The notes under the pieces: model-generated | What the model was told of the DNA's origin: nothing | Seen by the model: the letters and a program-made list of their open reading frames with translations, nothing else | The model's database searches: none | Shown: positions 1 through 7,031 of the stretch, piece after piece | Layout: the number at the start of each line of letters is the position of its first letter | Numbering within the stretch: position 1 is the stretch's first letter | Made by a program: the position numbers and the translations under genes | Origin: a bacterium | GTDB lineage: Bacteria > Eremiobacterota > Eremiobacteria > Baltobacterales > Baltobacteraceae | Assembly: GCA_021784715.1 (NCBI GenBank) | Contig: JAJYHP010000026.1 | Span: 1-9,706 of the forward strand | Direction of reading: 5' to 3' | Length of the DNA: 9,706 nt

Positions 1-33
1 GCAGCGTCGCAGAGAAGCCGCGAGCGCGCATGA
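1..33 (+). CDS. C-terminal end of an unidentified upstream gene (partial)
   Basis: Frame 1 is open from the window edge and reads AASQRSRERA before a TGA at 31-33. That stop overlaps the ATG of the next gene as ATGA, a classic coupled junction, and this is the main reason to think it is a real gene end. Ten polar, basic residues give no family information. In other bacteria paired TrkA-type genes often sit beside a permease or TrkH-type channel, so a membrane transporter tail is possible, but nothing visible here proves it. It could also be chance read-through of non-coding DNA. Confidence 0.4.
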   Translation, partial: AASQRSRERA

Positions 34-704
34 GGTATCTCATAGTCGGCTGCGGACGAGTCGGTTCCGCCCTTGCCGAGAAGCTCGATGAAGACGGGCA
101 CGAAGTCATCGTCATCGACGAAAACCCAACCGCATTCAAACGCCTTCGCAAGGAGTTTGGCGGGCACGTTGTCGTCGGCACTGGCATCGATTCCGAAGTC
201 TTGCGCCGCGCCGGTGCGGAGAAGGCGAACGCGTTCGTCGCGGTCACCAACGGCGACAACCGCAACATCATGGCGGCGCTGATCGCGCGTACCGAGTTTC
301 ACATTCAAAAGATCGTCGCGCGCATCTACGATCCGCAGCGCGGGCAACTCTATCGCGATCTCGGCGTCGAGACCGTCTGCCCGACGACCGTCAACGCACA
401 ACTCATTCGCGATCGGCTCGTCGAATCGTCGACGAAGAGCACGCCCGAGATCGAATTCGGCGTTCTCACCACGTTGGTCGCGCACGTCGGCGCGGCACAA
501 GTCGATAAACGCGTCGGCGAATTTGAAGAGTTCGAACGCATCCGCATCGCAGGGCTCATTCGGAAAGGCCGTTTACTCGTCGTTTCCAGCGACACGATCT
601 TCGAAAAGGGCGACGAAGTGCACGCCGTCGTCGCCTCCGACGCCTTCGAGAGCTTCGTCCAATCATTCCCCGACGCGCGCAAAGCCAAACCGGTGAGGTC
701 GTAA
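30..704 (+). CDS. trkA: TrkA-type RCK protein 1 (cation-transport regulatory subunit)
   Basis: A 224-residue soluble protein with the usual two-part architecture: an N-terminal RCK/Rossmann domain (about 1-130) and a C-terminal RCK_C (TrkA-C) domain (about 140-215). The dinucleotide-binding loop GCGRVG is at residues 7-12, and the acidic residue ending the second strand is D30 (VIVIDEN), typical of NAD(H) binding. RCK proteins assemble as rings under a membrane K+ channel or permease and gate it in response to nucleotides or ions; that role is family knowledge, not shown here. The ATG at 30 overlaps an upstream stop (ATGA), supporting this start; only a weak AGAGAA lies upstream. It is followed after one base by a second, diverged RCK gene, an arrangement resembling ceoB-ceoC of mycobacteria. 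The transported ion and membrane partner are unknown. Confidence 0.9.
   Translation: MRYLIVGCGRVGSALAEKLDEDGHEVIVIDENPTAFKRLRKEFGGHVVVGTGIDSEVLRRAGAEKANAFVAVTNGDNRNIMAALIARTEFHIQKIVARIYDPQRGQLYRDLGVETVCPTTVNAQLIRDRLVESSTKSTPEIEFGVLTTLVAHVGAAQVDKRVGEFEEFERIRIAGLIRKGRLLVVSSDTIFEKGDEVHAVVASDAFESFVQSFPDARKAKPVRS
692..698 (+). promoter_or_regulatory. Shine-Dalgarno-like site for the second RCK gene
   Basis: GGTGAGG, lying inside the last codons of the first RCK gene, is 7 bases before the GTG at 706. It is the only clearly purine-rich, correctly spaced ribosome binding site I see in the window, and it supports choosing GTG 706 as the start. Confidence 0.55.
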
Positions 705-705
705 C

Positions 706-1392
706 GTGTTCATTCTCATCGTCGGCGGCGGTAAAGTCGGCTCCTATCTCACGCGCGCGTTGCTCGACCGCAAGAGCGAGGTCGTGGTCGTCGAAAAAGA
801 CGAACGCAAAGCGAAGAATCTCGAGCGACTCATCGGTCAGCAGGTCACCGTCGTCGGCGACGGCTGCGATCCCAAAGTCCTGCGCGCCGCGGGCGTCGAG
901 CGCGCCGATATCGTGGTTGCGGATACCGGCGACGACGAAGATAATCTCGTCGTCGTTCTGCTGAGCAAGCGCATCTCGAAGGCGCGCTGCATCGCGCGCG
1001 TCAACAATCCACGCAACCGACGCATCTTCGAATCGCTCGATACCGGCGAGCCGGTGACCGTGATTTCGTCGACGGAGATCATCCTCGACGTGCTCAACGA
1101 ACACGTCAGTGCGGCCGGATACGGCGCCGTTCTCGAAACGATGCATCTCTTCGGAAAAGGGAACCTGCACCTCACGAAGATGTCGGTCGCCGCAGCCTCC
1201 GCAGTCGTCGGCAGAGAGATCGGTGAAATCGCACTTCCCAGCGATACCGTCCTCGTCGCGATCGAACGCGAAGGCGAGGAGATCGTGGTTCCGAGCGGGC
1301 ACACGCGCCTGCAGGCCGGCGATCGCGTGATCGCCGTCGTTAAAAACGGCGCGCGCGAGCGGCTCGCGCAGATGTTAGGAGCGGGAGGCTAA
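706..1392 (+). CDS. trkA: TrkA-type RCK protein 2 (cation-transport regulatory subunit)
   Basis: A 228-residue paralogue of the preceding gene. The Rossmann loop GGGKVG is at residues 7-12; the strand-2 acidic residue is E30 (VVVVEKD), again compatible with NAD(H). A DGCDP stretch follows the third strand as in other TrkA N domains. A RCK_C domain covers about 150-220 and ends in the typical L-x-x-GDRVIAVV segment. The start is GTG at 706, one base after the stop of the first RCK gene and 7 bases after GGTGAGG. Both genes are probably co-transcribed and may form a hetero-oligomeric gating ring or serve two transporters; this is inference. The last 18 bases overlap, on the opposite strand, the end of the antiporter gene. 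Confidence 0.9.
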   Translation: MFILIVGGGKVGSYLTRALLDRKSEVVVVEKDERKAKNLERLIGQQVTVVGDGCDPKVLRAAGVERADIVVADTGDDEDNLVVVLLSKRISKARCIARVNNPRNRRIFESLDTGEPVTVISSTEIILDVLNEHVSAAGYGAVLETMHLFGKGNLHLTKMSVAAASAVVGREIGEIALPSDTVLVAIEREGEEIVVPSGHTRLQAGDRVIAVVKNGARERLAQMLGAGG

Positions 1393-2442
1393 GAGCCTTC
1401 GCGCGCTGCGCGGCAACGCGAGCGTTCCCACCAGCATCGTCACCAGAACCGCGACGAACACGATAGCGCGAGCGCTCTGCGCTCCCGGTAGATGCACGTC
1501 GATCGTAAAAATCAGCGCCAGCGAGAGCGCTCCGCGCACGCCCGCCGCGGCGATGAATCGTCGCCGCGCGGCATCGAGCTCCGGCAGCACGCGCAAGAGC
1601 CCCATCGTCGTGATGAGGCGCGCCGCCGCGAGCGCGAGCACGACCGCCCCGGCACCGATCAACGCACTGCGGGCATCGAGCAGATTGAAGCTCGCGCCCA
1701 TCCATGCAAAGAGCACGAAGTTCAGCGCGACGGCGGCCCAACGCCAATAGGCTTCGGCGCCGTCGAGCGTTGCCGAATCGAGCGTCCTCTCGATGCGCGT
1801 TCGCATGAACATGCCGAGCGTCACCACGGCCACGATTCCCGATCCTCCGAACGCATCGGCGGCGATCGCGACGGCGTAGACGCCGAGCACGCTGAGCGCC
1901 CAGAGCGAGAACGGGCGGCGAAGGCGCAGCCGCGATGCAAGGCGTCCGACCAAATCGCCGACGGCGGCGCCGAGAAGAGCGGCCACGAGCGAGAGCGCGA
2001 GATTGCTCGCGCGCACGAGTGCGACCGCGAAGGCGTCGTTGAAGAGCGACTCCGCTTCGACGATCGCCACCAACCTCGGGGGCGCCCCGACCGAACGCGC
2101 GAAGGCGATCACGGCGACGGGATCGGTCGCGCTCAACGCCGCACCGACCGTCCACGCCAGCGGCCAGGGGAATGCGAGCAATACCAGCGCGCCGGCGACG
2201 CAGAGGGCGGCGATCGCGACGCCGGGTAGCACCAATATCGCGACCGGGCGCCACGCGCGCCGCACCGCGGCGAGATCGAGGCTCCACGCCGCTTCGAAGA
2301 GCAGCGGTGGAACGATATAATGCAGCGTCGCGGGCGCGAACGCCGCGCCGACGGGACCGGCAAAAAGCATTCCGGCGAACGCTCCCAGGAGCGCGACCCC
2401 GGGAAGCACCCAGATCGGCAGCGGTCGCAGAGCGGTCGGCAC
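1375..2442 (-). CDS. CPA1-type Na+/H+ (cation/proton) antiporter
   Basis: A 355-residue, highly hydrophobic protein with about 12 membrane segments by eye. The family signatures are in order: PPLLFEAAW (about 45-53), SATDPVAV with T106-D107-P108, EAESLFNDAFAV with N135-D136 (129-140), and GVRGALSLAL (301-310, R303). In CPA1/NhaP antiporters the Asp pair in the TDP and ND motifs is part of the cation and proton site, so exchange of Na+ (or Li+/K+) for H+ across the inner membrane is likely; the substrate cannot be told from sequence. The start is GTG at 2442, 5 bases after the radical SAM stop. An in-frame TAA a few codons further upstream excludes a longer form. The first hydrophobic segment aligns with what is usually the second helix of the family, so helix 1 seems absent. 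No RBS is obvious, so coupling to the upstream gene is likely. Confidence 0.88.
   Translation of the reverse strand: MPTALRPLPIWVLPGVALLGAFAGMLFAGPVGAAFAPATLHYIVPPLLFEAAWSLDLAAVRRAWRPVAILVLPGVAIAALCVAGALVLLAFPWPLAWTVGAALSATDPVAVIAFARSVGAPPRLVAIVEAESLFNDAFAVALVRASNLALSLVAALLGAAVGDLVGRLASRLRLRRPFSLWALSVLGVYAVAIAADAFGGSGIVAVVTLGMFMRTRIERTLDSATLDGAEAYWRWAAVALNFVLFAWMGASFNLLDARSALIGAGAVVLALAAARLITTMGLLRVLPELDAARRRFIAAAGVRGALSLALIFTIDVHLPGAQSARAIVFVAVLVTMLVGTLALPRSARRLLASRS
1384..1400. terminator. Small hairpin at the convergent gene overlap (possible weak bidirectional terminator)
   Basis: GGAGGCT-AAG-AGCCTTC can form a 7-bp stem (one G-U pair) with a 3-base loop. It sits exactly where the + strand RCK gene and the - strand antiporter end. 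There is no adjacent T-run on either strand, so it is not a canonical intrinsic terminator. No better terminator is visible between the two converging blocks. Short stems arise easily in GC-rich DNA, so confidence is low. Confidence 0.25.
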
Positions 2443-2447
2443 GGCCG

Positions 2448-3674
2448 TTAATGCACGTGCGTGAAGTTACCGACGCGAACGCCGCGTGCGGCGATGCTCT
2501 CGATCGCCGCGCGCATTCCCACCGTTGCTTGCGGGCGCCCGACGAGGGCGAAATAGCGGTGCGGATCGATGTTGAGCGTGCGCGTTTGGACCATATCGAC
2601 GGGTTGCTCGCGCAAAAACCGCTCCATTGCAGCGACTTCTTCTACGTCGTCGGTAACGCCGGGATGCGTGAGCAGGTTCAGCGAGACGCGCAGCCCGGCC
2701 GCCCGCGCGACGCGAATCGAATCGAAGACGTCGGCGAGGCCGTATCCCTGCGGACGATAATAGGCGGCGTAGGTCGCCTCGCGGAAACTATTGAGGCTAA
2801 TCCGAACCGCTTGGAGCCCCGCCTCGATGCAGCGGGCGAGTTCGCGTGGGCGGCTACCGTTGGTATTGAGATTCACCGTTCCGTTCGAACGCGCGCGGCG
2901 AACCTTCTCGATCGCCGCAGCGATCGCGTGCGAGCGCAGCAGCGGTTCGCCCTCGCATCCCTGTCCGAAGCTCACGATCCCTTCGGGGACCCGTTCCAAA
3001 TGCTCGATTGCGACGCGCGCGATCTCGTCGGCCTGCATCTCGACGGCGATACGCGTCTGCGGTGACGGCAATCCCGCATCGGGATCCTGTTCGGAGATGC
3101 ATCCGACGCAACGAGCGTTGCATTTCGGCGAGACCGGTAACGCCGCTTCGCCGCGTGCGAGAAAGACGTTCTGCGCGGTAAAACATCCGTACTCGCCGGC
3201 ACAGACGCGCAGCTGGGCGAGCATGCGATTTCCGGGATCGCGCGCGCAGCGCTCCTCAAGCAGCCTCTCGAGTTCGCCCTCGGCGAAGCGGCGCGGCTCC
3301 CAATCCTCATCGCGATCGGTGCGCATCGCGGCGACGTAGAGCTCGTCGTCGATCGCGCACGCAAACGTGTACCCAAAGAGCGGCAACGTCGGCGCGTCGG
3401 CGTCGGCCTCAAACGCCGGCACGAGCAAACGCGTGTAACCGGCAGGCAGCAAGACGCCGAGCGCGTGGCGGCGCGCTTCGACGCCGCGCACGCTCACCGG
3501 ACGTCGCAGCGGCAGCAGCGTCGGAACGCTTCCGGGCGGCGCCGGAATGAGTTCGTCGGGGCGTGGCGCGCGCACGATGCCGCCGTCGGCGAGCGGCTCG
3601 CTCCGTTCGTCGAAATAATAGCGGCCGCGCGCGTCGGCGTAGGCGAGCGCGAGGGGCACGCGTTTACGCGACAT
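2448..3674 (-). CDS. Radical SAM protein of unknown function
   Basis: A 408-residue protein with a C-terminal radical SAM core (about 178-408). The [4Fe-4S] motif CNARCVGC (C185, C189, C192; CX3CX2C) is preceded by LPVSPK. A glycine-rich SAM-binding stretch, FGQGCEGEP, is at 236-244, and strand motifs NLNTNGS (268-274) and RISLNSF (291-297) follow, so SAM cleavage to a 5'-deoxyadenosyl radical is expected. The N-terminal ~180 residues are an unrecognised domain with C143, C158 and C164, which might bind metal or a second cluster. I do not recognise the substrate. The ATG at 3674 overlaps the end of dapF by 11 bases. The open frame continues upstream to 3986, but that part is an arginine/serine-rich shadow of dapF and is excluded. 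Co-location with dapF, miaA and the antiporter suggests a housekeeping role, not proven. Confidence 0.87.
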   Translation of the reverse strand: MSRKRVPLALAYADARGRYYFDERSEPLADGGIVRAPRPDELIPAPPGSVPTLLPLRRPVSVRGVEARRHALGVLLPAGYTRLLVPAFEADADAPTLPLFGYTFACAIDDELYVAAMRTDRDEDWEPRRFAEGELERLLEERCARDPGNRMLAQLRVCAGEYGCFTAQNVFLARGEAALPVSPKCNARCVGCISEQDPDAGLPSPQTRIAVEMQADEIARVAIEHLERVPEGIVSFGQGCEGEPLLRSHAIAAAIEKVRRARSNGTVNLNTNGSRPRELARCIEAGLQAVRISLNSFREATYAAYYRPQGYGLADVFDSIRVARAAGLRVSLNLLTHPGVTDDVEEVAAMERFLREQPVDMVQTRTLNIDPHRYFALVGRPQATVGMRAAIESIAARGVRVGNFTHVH

Positions 3675-4446
3675 CGTCGTGCAGAACGCCGTCGAAGACG
3701 CGGAGGGCAGGGCCGATGAGCGTGGCTTCACCGCGCGCGTCGAAATCGACCGCGAGGGTGCCGCCGGGAACTTCGACACGCATCGGCGTCGAAAGCAAAT
3801 CGCGCATGCGCGTCGCCGCCGCAACGGCGACCGCTCCGGTGCCGCAGGCCTGCGTCTCACCGACGCCGCGTTCGAAGTGACGCACGCGCACGCAATCCGG
3901 TTCGACGACGACGAGATGCACGTTCGCTCCCTCGGCGAAGGCCGACTCTGCGGCAATGCGGCCGGCGATCGCCGCGAGATCGACACCTTCGAGCGCGTCG
4001 ACGAAGAGTACGACGTGCGGGTTTCCTACCCGCACCACCGTCGCATCGGGGTATGCGAGCGTTCCGCGTTCGATCTGCGTCGCACCCATCGCGACGCAGA
4101 TTCGCCACGCTCCTTCGCGGCTCTCGATCGCCGTCTCCCGAACGCCCGCGAGCGTTTCGATCGTGAGCCGATCGGGCTCCCCCGCTTCGGCGAGATAGCG
4201 CGCGACGCAACGGATGCCGTTGCCGCACATCTCGGCCTCGCTACCATCGGCGTTGATGACGCGCATGCCCGCATCGGCGAGTACCGATCGCTCGATCGTC
4301 AGTACGCCGTCGGCACCGACGCCGGAGTGGCGATCGCACCAGCGACGTGCGAAGGCGGTGAGATTTGGAATCGAACGCTCGCGCGTGTCGATAACGATGA
4401 AATCGTTTCGGGTGCCGTGCATCTTCGCAAAGGGGATCGCCGTCAT
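3664..4446 (-). CDS. dapF: Diaminopimelate epimerase
   Basis: A 260-residue enzyme that interconverts LL- and meso-2,6-diaminopimelate in the cytoplasm, supplying lysine and peptidoglycan cross-links. Both catalytic cysteines of this PLP-independent family are present: C74 in ADGSEAEMCGNGIRC and C201 in QACGTGAVAVA. Other hallmarks are the N-terminal KMHGTRNDFIVID (8-20), SGVGADG (41-47), GNPHVV (141-146) and ERGVGETQ (192-199). In the first motif the usual Gly before Asn-Asp-Phe is Arg. Length is slightly below the common ~275. The ATG at 4446 directly abuts the miaA stop (TAAATG) with no RBS visible, so coupled translation is likely. The TAA stop lies inside the start of the radical SAM gene. 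Its presence implies a DAP-based lysine and/or cell-wall pathway. Confidence 0.97.
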   Translation of the reverse strand: MTAIPFAKMHGTRNDFIVIDTRERSIPNLTAFARRWCDRHSGVGADGVLTIERSVLADAGMRVINADGSEAEMCGNGIRCVARYLAEAGEPDRLTIETLAGVRETAIESREGAWRICVAMGATQIERGTLAYPDATVVRVGNPHVVLFVDALEGVDLAAIAGRIAAESAFAEGANVHLVVVEPDCVRVRHFERGVGETQACGTGAVAVAAATRMRDLLSTPMRVEVPGGTLAVDFDARGEATLIGPALRVFDGVLHDDVA

Positions 4447-5346
4447 TTATGAAGGCGTTGGCGCATGCCCCAGGGCTTCCTCCGCCGCCCGCACGAGATC
4501 GTCGGCGGCGAGCCATTCGATATCGGGCTCCGTGCGAAACCAAGCGATCTGGCGGCGCGCGTAGCGGCGCGTCGCACGTGCGAGTGCGACCAAGGTCTCT
4601 TCGAACGTGCTCTGCCCGCGCAGATACGCGAGCGCCTGCGGGTACCCGACCGCATCGGCGGCGACCGCACGCGCACCGAGCGCCTCCGCTTCGTCGAGAA
4701 GGCCACCGGAGAGCATCGCGCGAGCGCGCGCCTCGATGCGCCGATCGATCTCCGGCAGCGGCAGATCGAGCGCAAAGGTCCGGAACGAGAGCGCGCGCGA
4801 GAGCAATGTCGGAATCTCCGCACGCTCGTCGCGCGCCGGCGCGAGGGCGATCTCGAGCGCGCGCCCTATGCGATAGAGATCGTTTCGCTCGATCGCCGCG
4901 GCGCGCGTGGGATCGCGCAGCGCGAGCCACTCGTGCAGCACCTCGGGGGGATGCGCGCGCATCTCGCGCGCGATACGCGCGCGAAGTTCCTCGTCCCCCC
5001 GTTGGCCGAGCGCGACTCCCCCGCGCAAAACGCGCAGATAGAATCCCGTCCCGCCGACGACGAGCGGGCGGCGCCCACGCGCGCGAATATCTTCGATCGC
5101 CGCGATCGCATCGCGTGCGAACTGCGCGGCCGAATAGCGCCGCTCGGGATCGAGAAACTCCACGCAGTGATGGCGTATCTCGCGCTGCGCGGCATCGTCG
5201 GGAGCCGCGGTGCCGACGCGCATGCCGCGATAGATCTGCCGAGAATCGGCACCGACGATCTCTCCGCCGACCGCACGAGCGATCCGCATCGCCACCTCGC
5301 TCTTACCCGACGCCGTCGCGCCGACGATCACGCAGAGATCGGTCAC
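4447..5346 (-). CDS. miaA: tRNA dimethylallyltransferase (i6A37 synthase)
   Basis: A 299-residue enzyme that transfers a dimethylallyl group to N6 of A37 in tRNAs reading UNN codons. The P-loop GATASGKS is at residues 9-16, the DSRQIYRGM motif at 34-42 (D34 is the usual catalytic Asp), GGTGFYLR at 98-105, and the C-terminal RRYARRQIAWFR at 260-271. I chose GTG at 5346 because it overlaps the mutL stop as GTGA and begins just before the first strand (VTDLCVIVGA). An in-frame TTG at 5415 would add 23 arginine-rich residues overlapping mutL and is not family-like. The gene sits between mutL and dapF; mutL-miaA adjacency is widespread in bacteria. No hfq follows, unlike in enterobacteria. Modification to ms2i6A would need MiaB, not seen here. 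Confidence 0.96.
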   Translation of the reverse strand: MTDLCVIVGATASGKSEVAMRIARAVGGEIVGADSRQIYRGMRVGTAAPDDAAQREIRHHCVEFLDPERRYSAAQFARDAIAAIEDIRARGRRPLVVGGTGFYLRVLRGGVALGQRGDEELRARIAREMRAHPPEVLHEWLALRDPTRAAAIERNDLYRIGRALEIALAPARDERAEIPTLLSRALSFRTFALDLPLPEIDRRIEARARAMLSGGLLDEAEALGARAVAADAVGYPQALAYLRGQSTFEETLVALARATRRYARRQIAWFRTEPDIEWLAADDLVRAAEEALGHAPTPS

Positions 5347-7031
5347 GCGCGCTTGAAGAGCCTCGCGACGTTCTCGGGTTCGAGACGCAGCATGGTGGGG
5401 CGCCCGTGCGGGCAATGCATGGGATTCATGCAGCGCTGCAAATCATCGACCATCCGCACCATCTCGGCAAAGGCGAGCCGCTCGCCCGCCGTCGTTACCG
5501 AATGGCAGGCTAACGAAGCCCAGACACGCTCGCGCACGTCGCGCTGCGGATGCTCCTCCGACAGATCGTCGAGGAAGCCCGCCAAATCGAAGGCTCGCGC
5601 TCCATAACCGGCGGGGGTCGCGGTGACGCGATAACTGCGTTCCCCGAAGGGTTCGATTTCGAGCCCGCCTTCGCGGAGAAGTTCGAGCGCGCGTTCGAGC
5701 CGTTCGCTCTGCGCGGGATCGAGTTCGACGATCGAAGGCACGAGCAGCGGTTCGCTCGGCGCGTGCGCGGCGGCGGCAGCGACGATCCGTTCGTAGGCAA
5801 TGCGTTCGTGCGCGGCGTGCTGATCGACGAGGAGAATCGTGCGCCCGTCGGTCGCGAGAATGTAGGTTGCATCGACCTGCGCAAGCACGCGCATTCCGTT
5901 CGGCGCAACGACCGGTGCCTCGCCGGGTTCGGGATCGTACTGCAGGAGGCGCGCCTGTTCGTAGCGCTCCGGCGGCGCGAGCGAGAGATGCTCGCCGGGT
6001 TCGGCTCCCAGCGTTCGGCTCAATCGTTCGCGCGCATCGCCGCGCAGCGTCGCGGCGATCGCATGGCGGACGCTCTCGCCGACCTGCGTGCCGAAGCGCA
6101 AGCGCACGTCGCTCTTGGTTGGATGAACGTTCGCATCGACGTGCTCGGGCGGAAGATCGAGCATCAAGACGCCGTAGGGTTGACGGCCGATCATCGAAAA
6201 CGTTTGATACCCGGCGCTCCACGCGCCCGCGAGAAGCGTACTGCGAAGAAGCCGACGGTTCACAAAGAGCATCTGCATGCGTCGATCCGCGCGTTCGTTG
6301 CCGGGTGCGCTGATGAACCCGCGCAATCCGCCATGCATCGATGCGGCCGCCGAAGCATCGATCTCCAACATCGTCTTGGCGGCGTCGCGCCCGAAGACGG
6401 CGGCGAGCCGTTCGCGCGGGTCGGCGGTCGCCGGCATTGCCCAGTGTTGCTCGCCGTCGTTGCGAAACGTAAACGAAATCTCCGGATAGGCGAGCGCGAA
6501 GGTGCTCAACCACGAATTCACGCGCGCGAGTTCCGCCGCCGGCGATTTTAGATACTCGCGCCGGACGGGGACGTTGGCGAAGAGCCCCTCTGCGACCGCG
6601 CTCGTTCCGGTCGGAGCGGCGACGCGGACGATCGGCTCGATGCGTTCGCCGTAGGCGACGATCTTCGCCCCGATCTCCGCATCGCGCGTGCGCGAGACGA
6701 TGGTGAGGCGCGCGACCGCCGCGATACTCGCGAGCCCCTCGCCGCGAAAGCCCAACGTCGCGACCGCCTGAAGCTCCTCGGCATCCCGGAGTTTACTCGT
6801 CGCGTGGCGCGCGGGGGCGAGCGCGATATCTTCGATCGCGATTCCGCTGCCGTCGTCGCTTACCTCGATGCGTTCGGTCCCGCCACGCAACAATGAGACT
6901 TCGATGCGGCGCGCGCCGGCGTCGACCGCATTTTCGACGAGCTCTTTGACGACCGAGAGCGGCCGTTCGACGATCTCGCCCGCGGCGATCTGCCCGATCG
7001 TCCGTTCGTCGAGGGCGGCGATCTGCGGCAT
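5343..7031 (-). CDS. mutL: DNA mismatch repair protein MutL, endonuclease type
   Basis: A 562-residue MutL that couples MutS mismatch recognition to strand removal. The N-terminal GHKL ATPase (about 1-330) shows KELVENAVDAGA (E30, N34), DDGSGI (59-64), RHATSKL (75-81), TLGFRGEGLASI (92-103) and GTSAVAEGLFANVPVR. A short linker (about 340-375) leads to the dimerisation/nuclease domain with DQHAAHERIAYE (403-414, matching DQHAx2Ex4E), LACHS (507-511) and CPHGRPT (540-546). These are the metal-binding residues of nicking MutLs, so repair here should not need MutH. The clamp-contact motif normally written QxLLxP reads EPLLVP (427-432). The ATG at 7031 overlaps the mutS stop as TAATG. The same frame stays open upstream to 8630, but that stretch is a shadow of mutS. 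The short linker makes it smaller than the ~615-residue E. coli protein. Confidence 0.97.
   Translation of the reverse strand: MPQIAALDERTIGQIAAGEIVERPLSVVKELVENAVDAGARRIEVSLLRGGTERIEVSDDGSGIAIEDIALAPARHATSKLRDAEELQAVATLGFRGEGLASIAAVARLTIVSRTRDAEIGAKIVAYGERIEPIVRVAAPTGTSAVAEGLFANVPVRREYLKSPAAELARVNSWLSTFALAYPEISFTFRNDGEQHWAMPATADPRERLAAVFGRDAAKTMLEIDASAAASMHGGLRGFISAPGNERADRRMQMLFVNRRLLRSTLLAGAWSAGYQTFSMIGRQPYGVLMLDLPPEHVDANVHPTKSDVRLRFGTQVGESVRHAIAATLRGDARERLSRTLGAEPGEHLSLAPPERYEQARLLQYDPEPGEAPVVAPNGMRVLAQVDATYILATDGRTILLVDQHAAHERIAYERIVAAAAAHAPSEPLLVPSIVELDPAQSERLERALELLREGGLEIEPFGERSYRVTATPAGYGARAFDLAGFLDDLSEEHPQRDVRERVWASLACHSVTTAGERLAFAEMVRMVDDLQRCMNPMHCPHGRPTMLRLEPENVARLFKRA

Noticed and set aside
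1340..2287. 315-codon - strand frame overlapping the antiporter
   Set aside because: It is extremely arginine-rich without hydrophobic segments, in a different frame from the clear antiporter motifs.
3675..3986. 104-codon N-terminal extension of the radical SAM frame
   Set aside because: It lies wholly over dapF, is Ser/Arg/Pro-rich, and the ATG at 3674 forms a normal short overlap with dapF.
5347..5415. Longer miaA start (TTG at 5415)
   Set aside because: It would add 23 basic residues overlapping mutL, whereas GTG at 5346 overlaps the mutL stop as GTGA and fits the family N-terminus.
4449..5607. Long + strand frames opposite miaA and mutL (354 and 380 codons)
   Set aside because: They are shadows of miaA and mutL with no recognisable motifs and arginine/alanine-rich composition.
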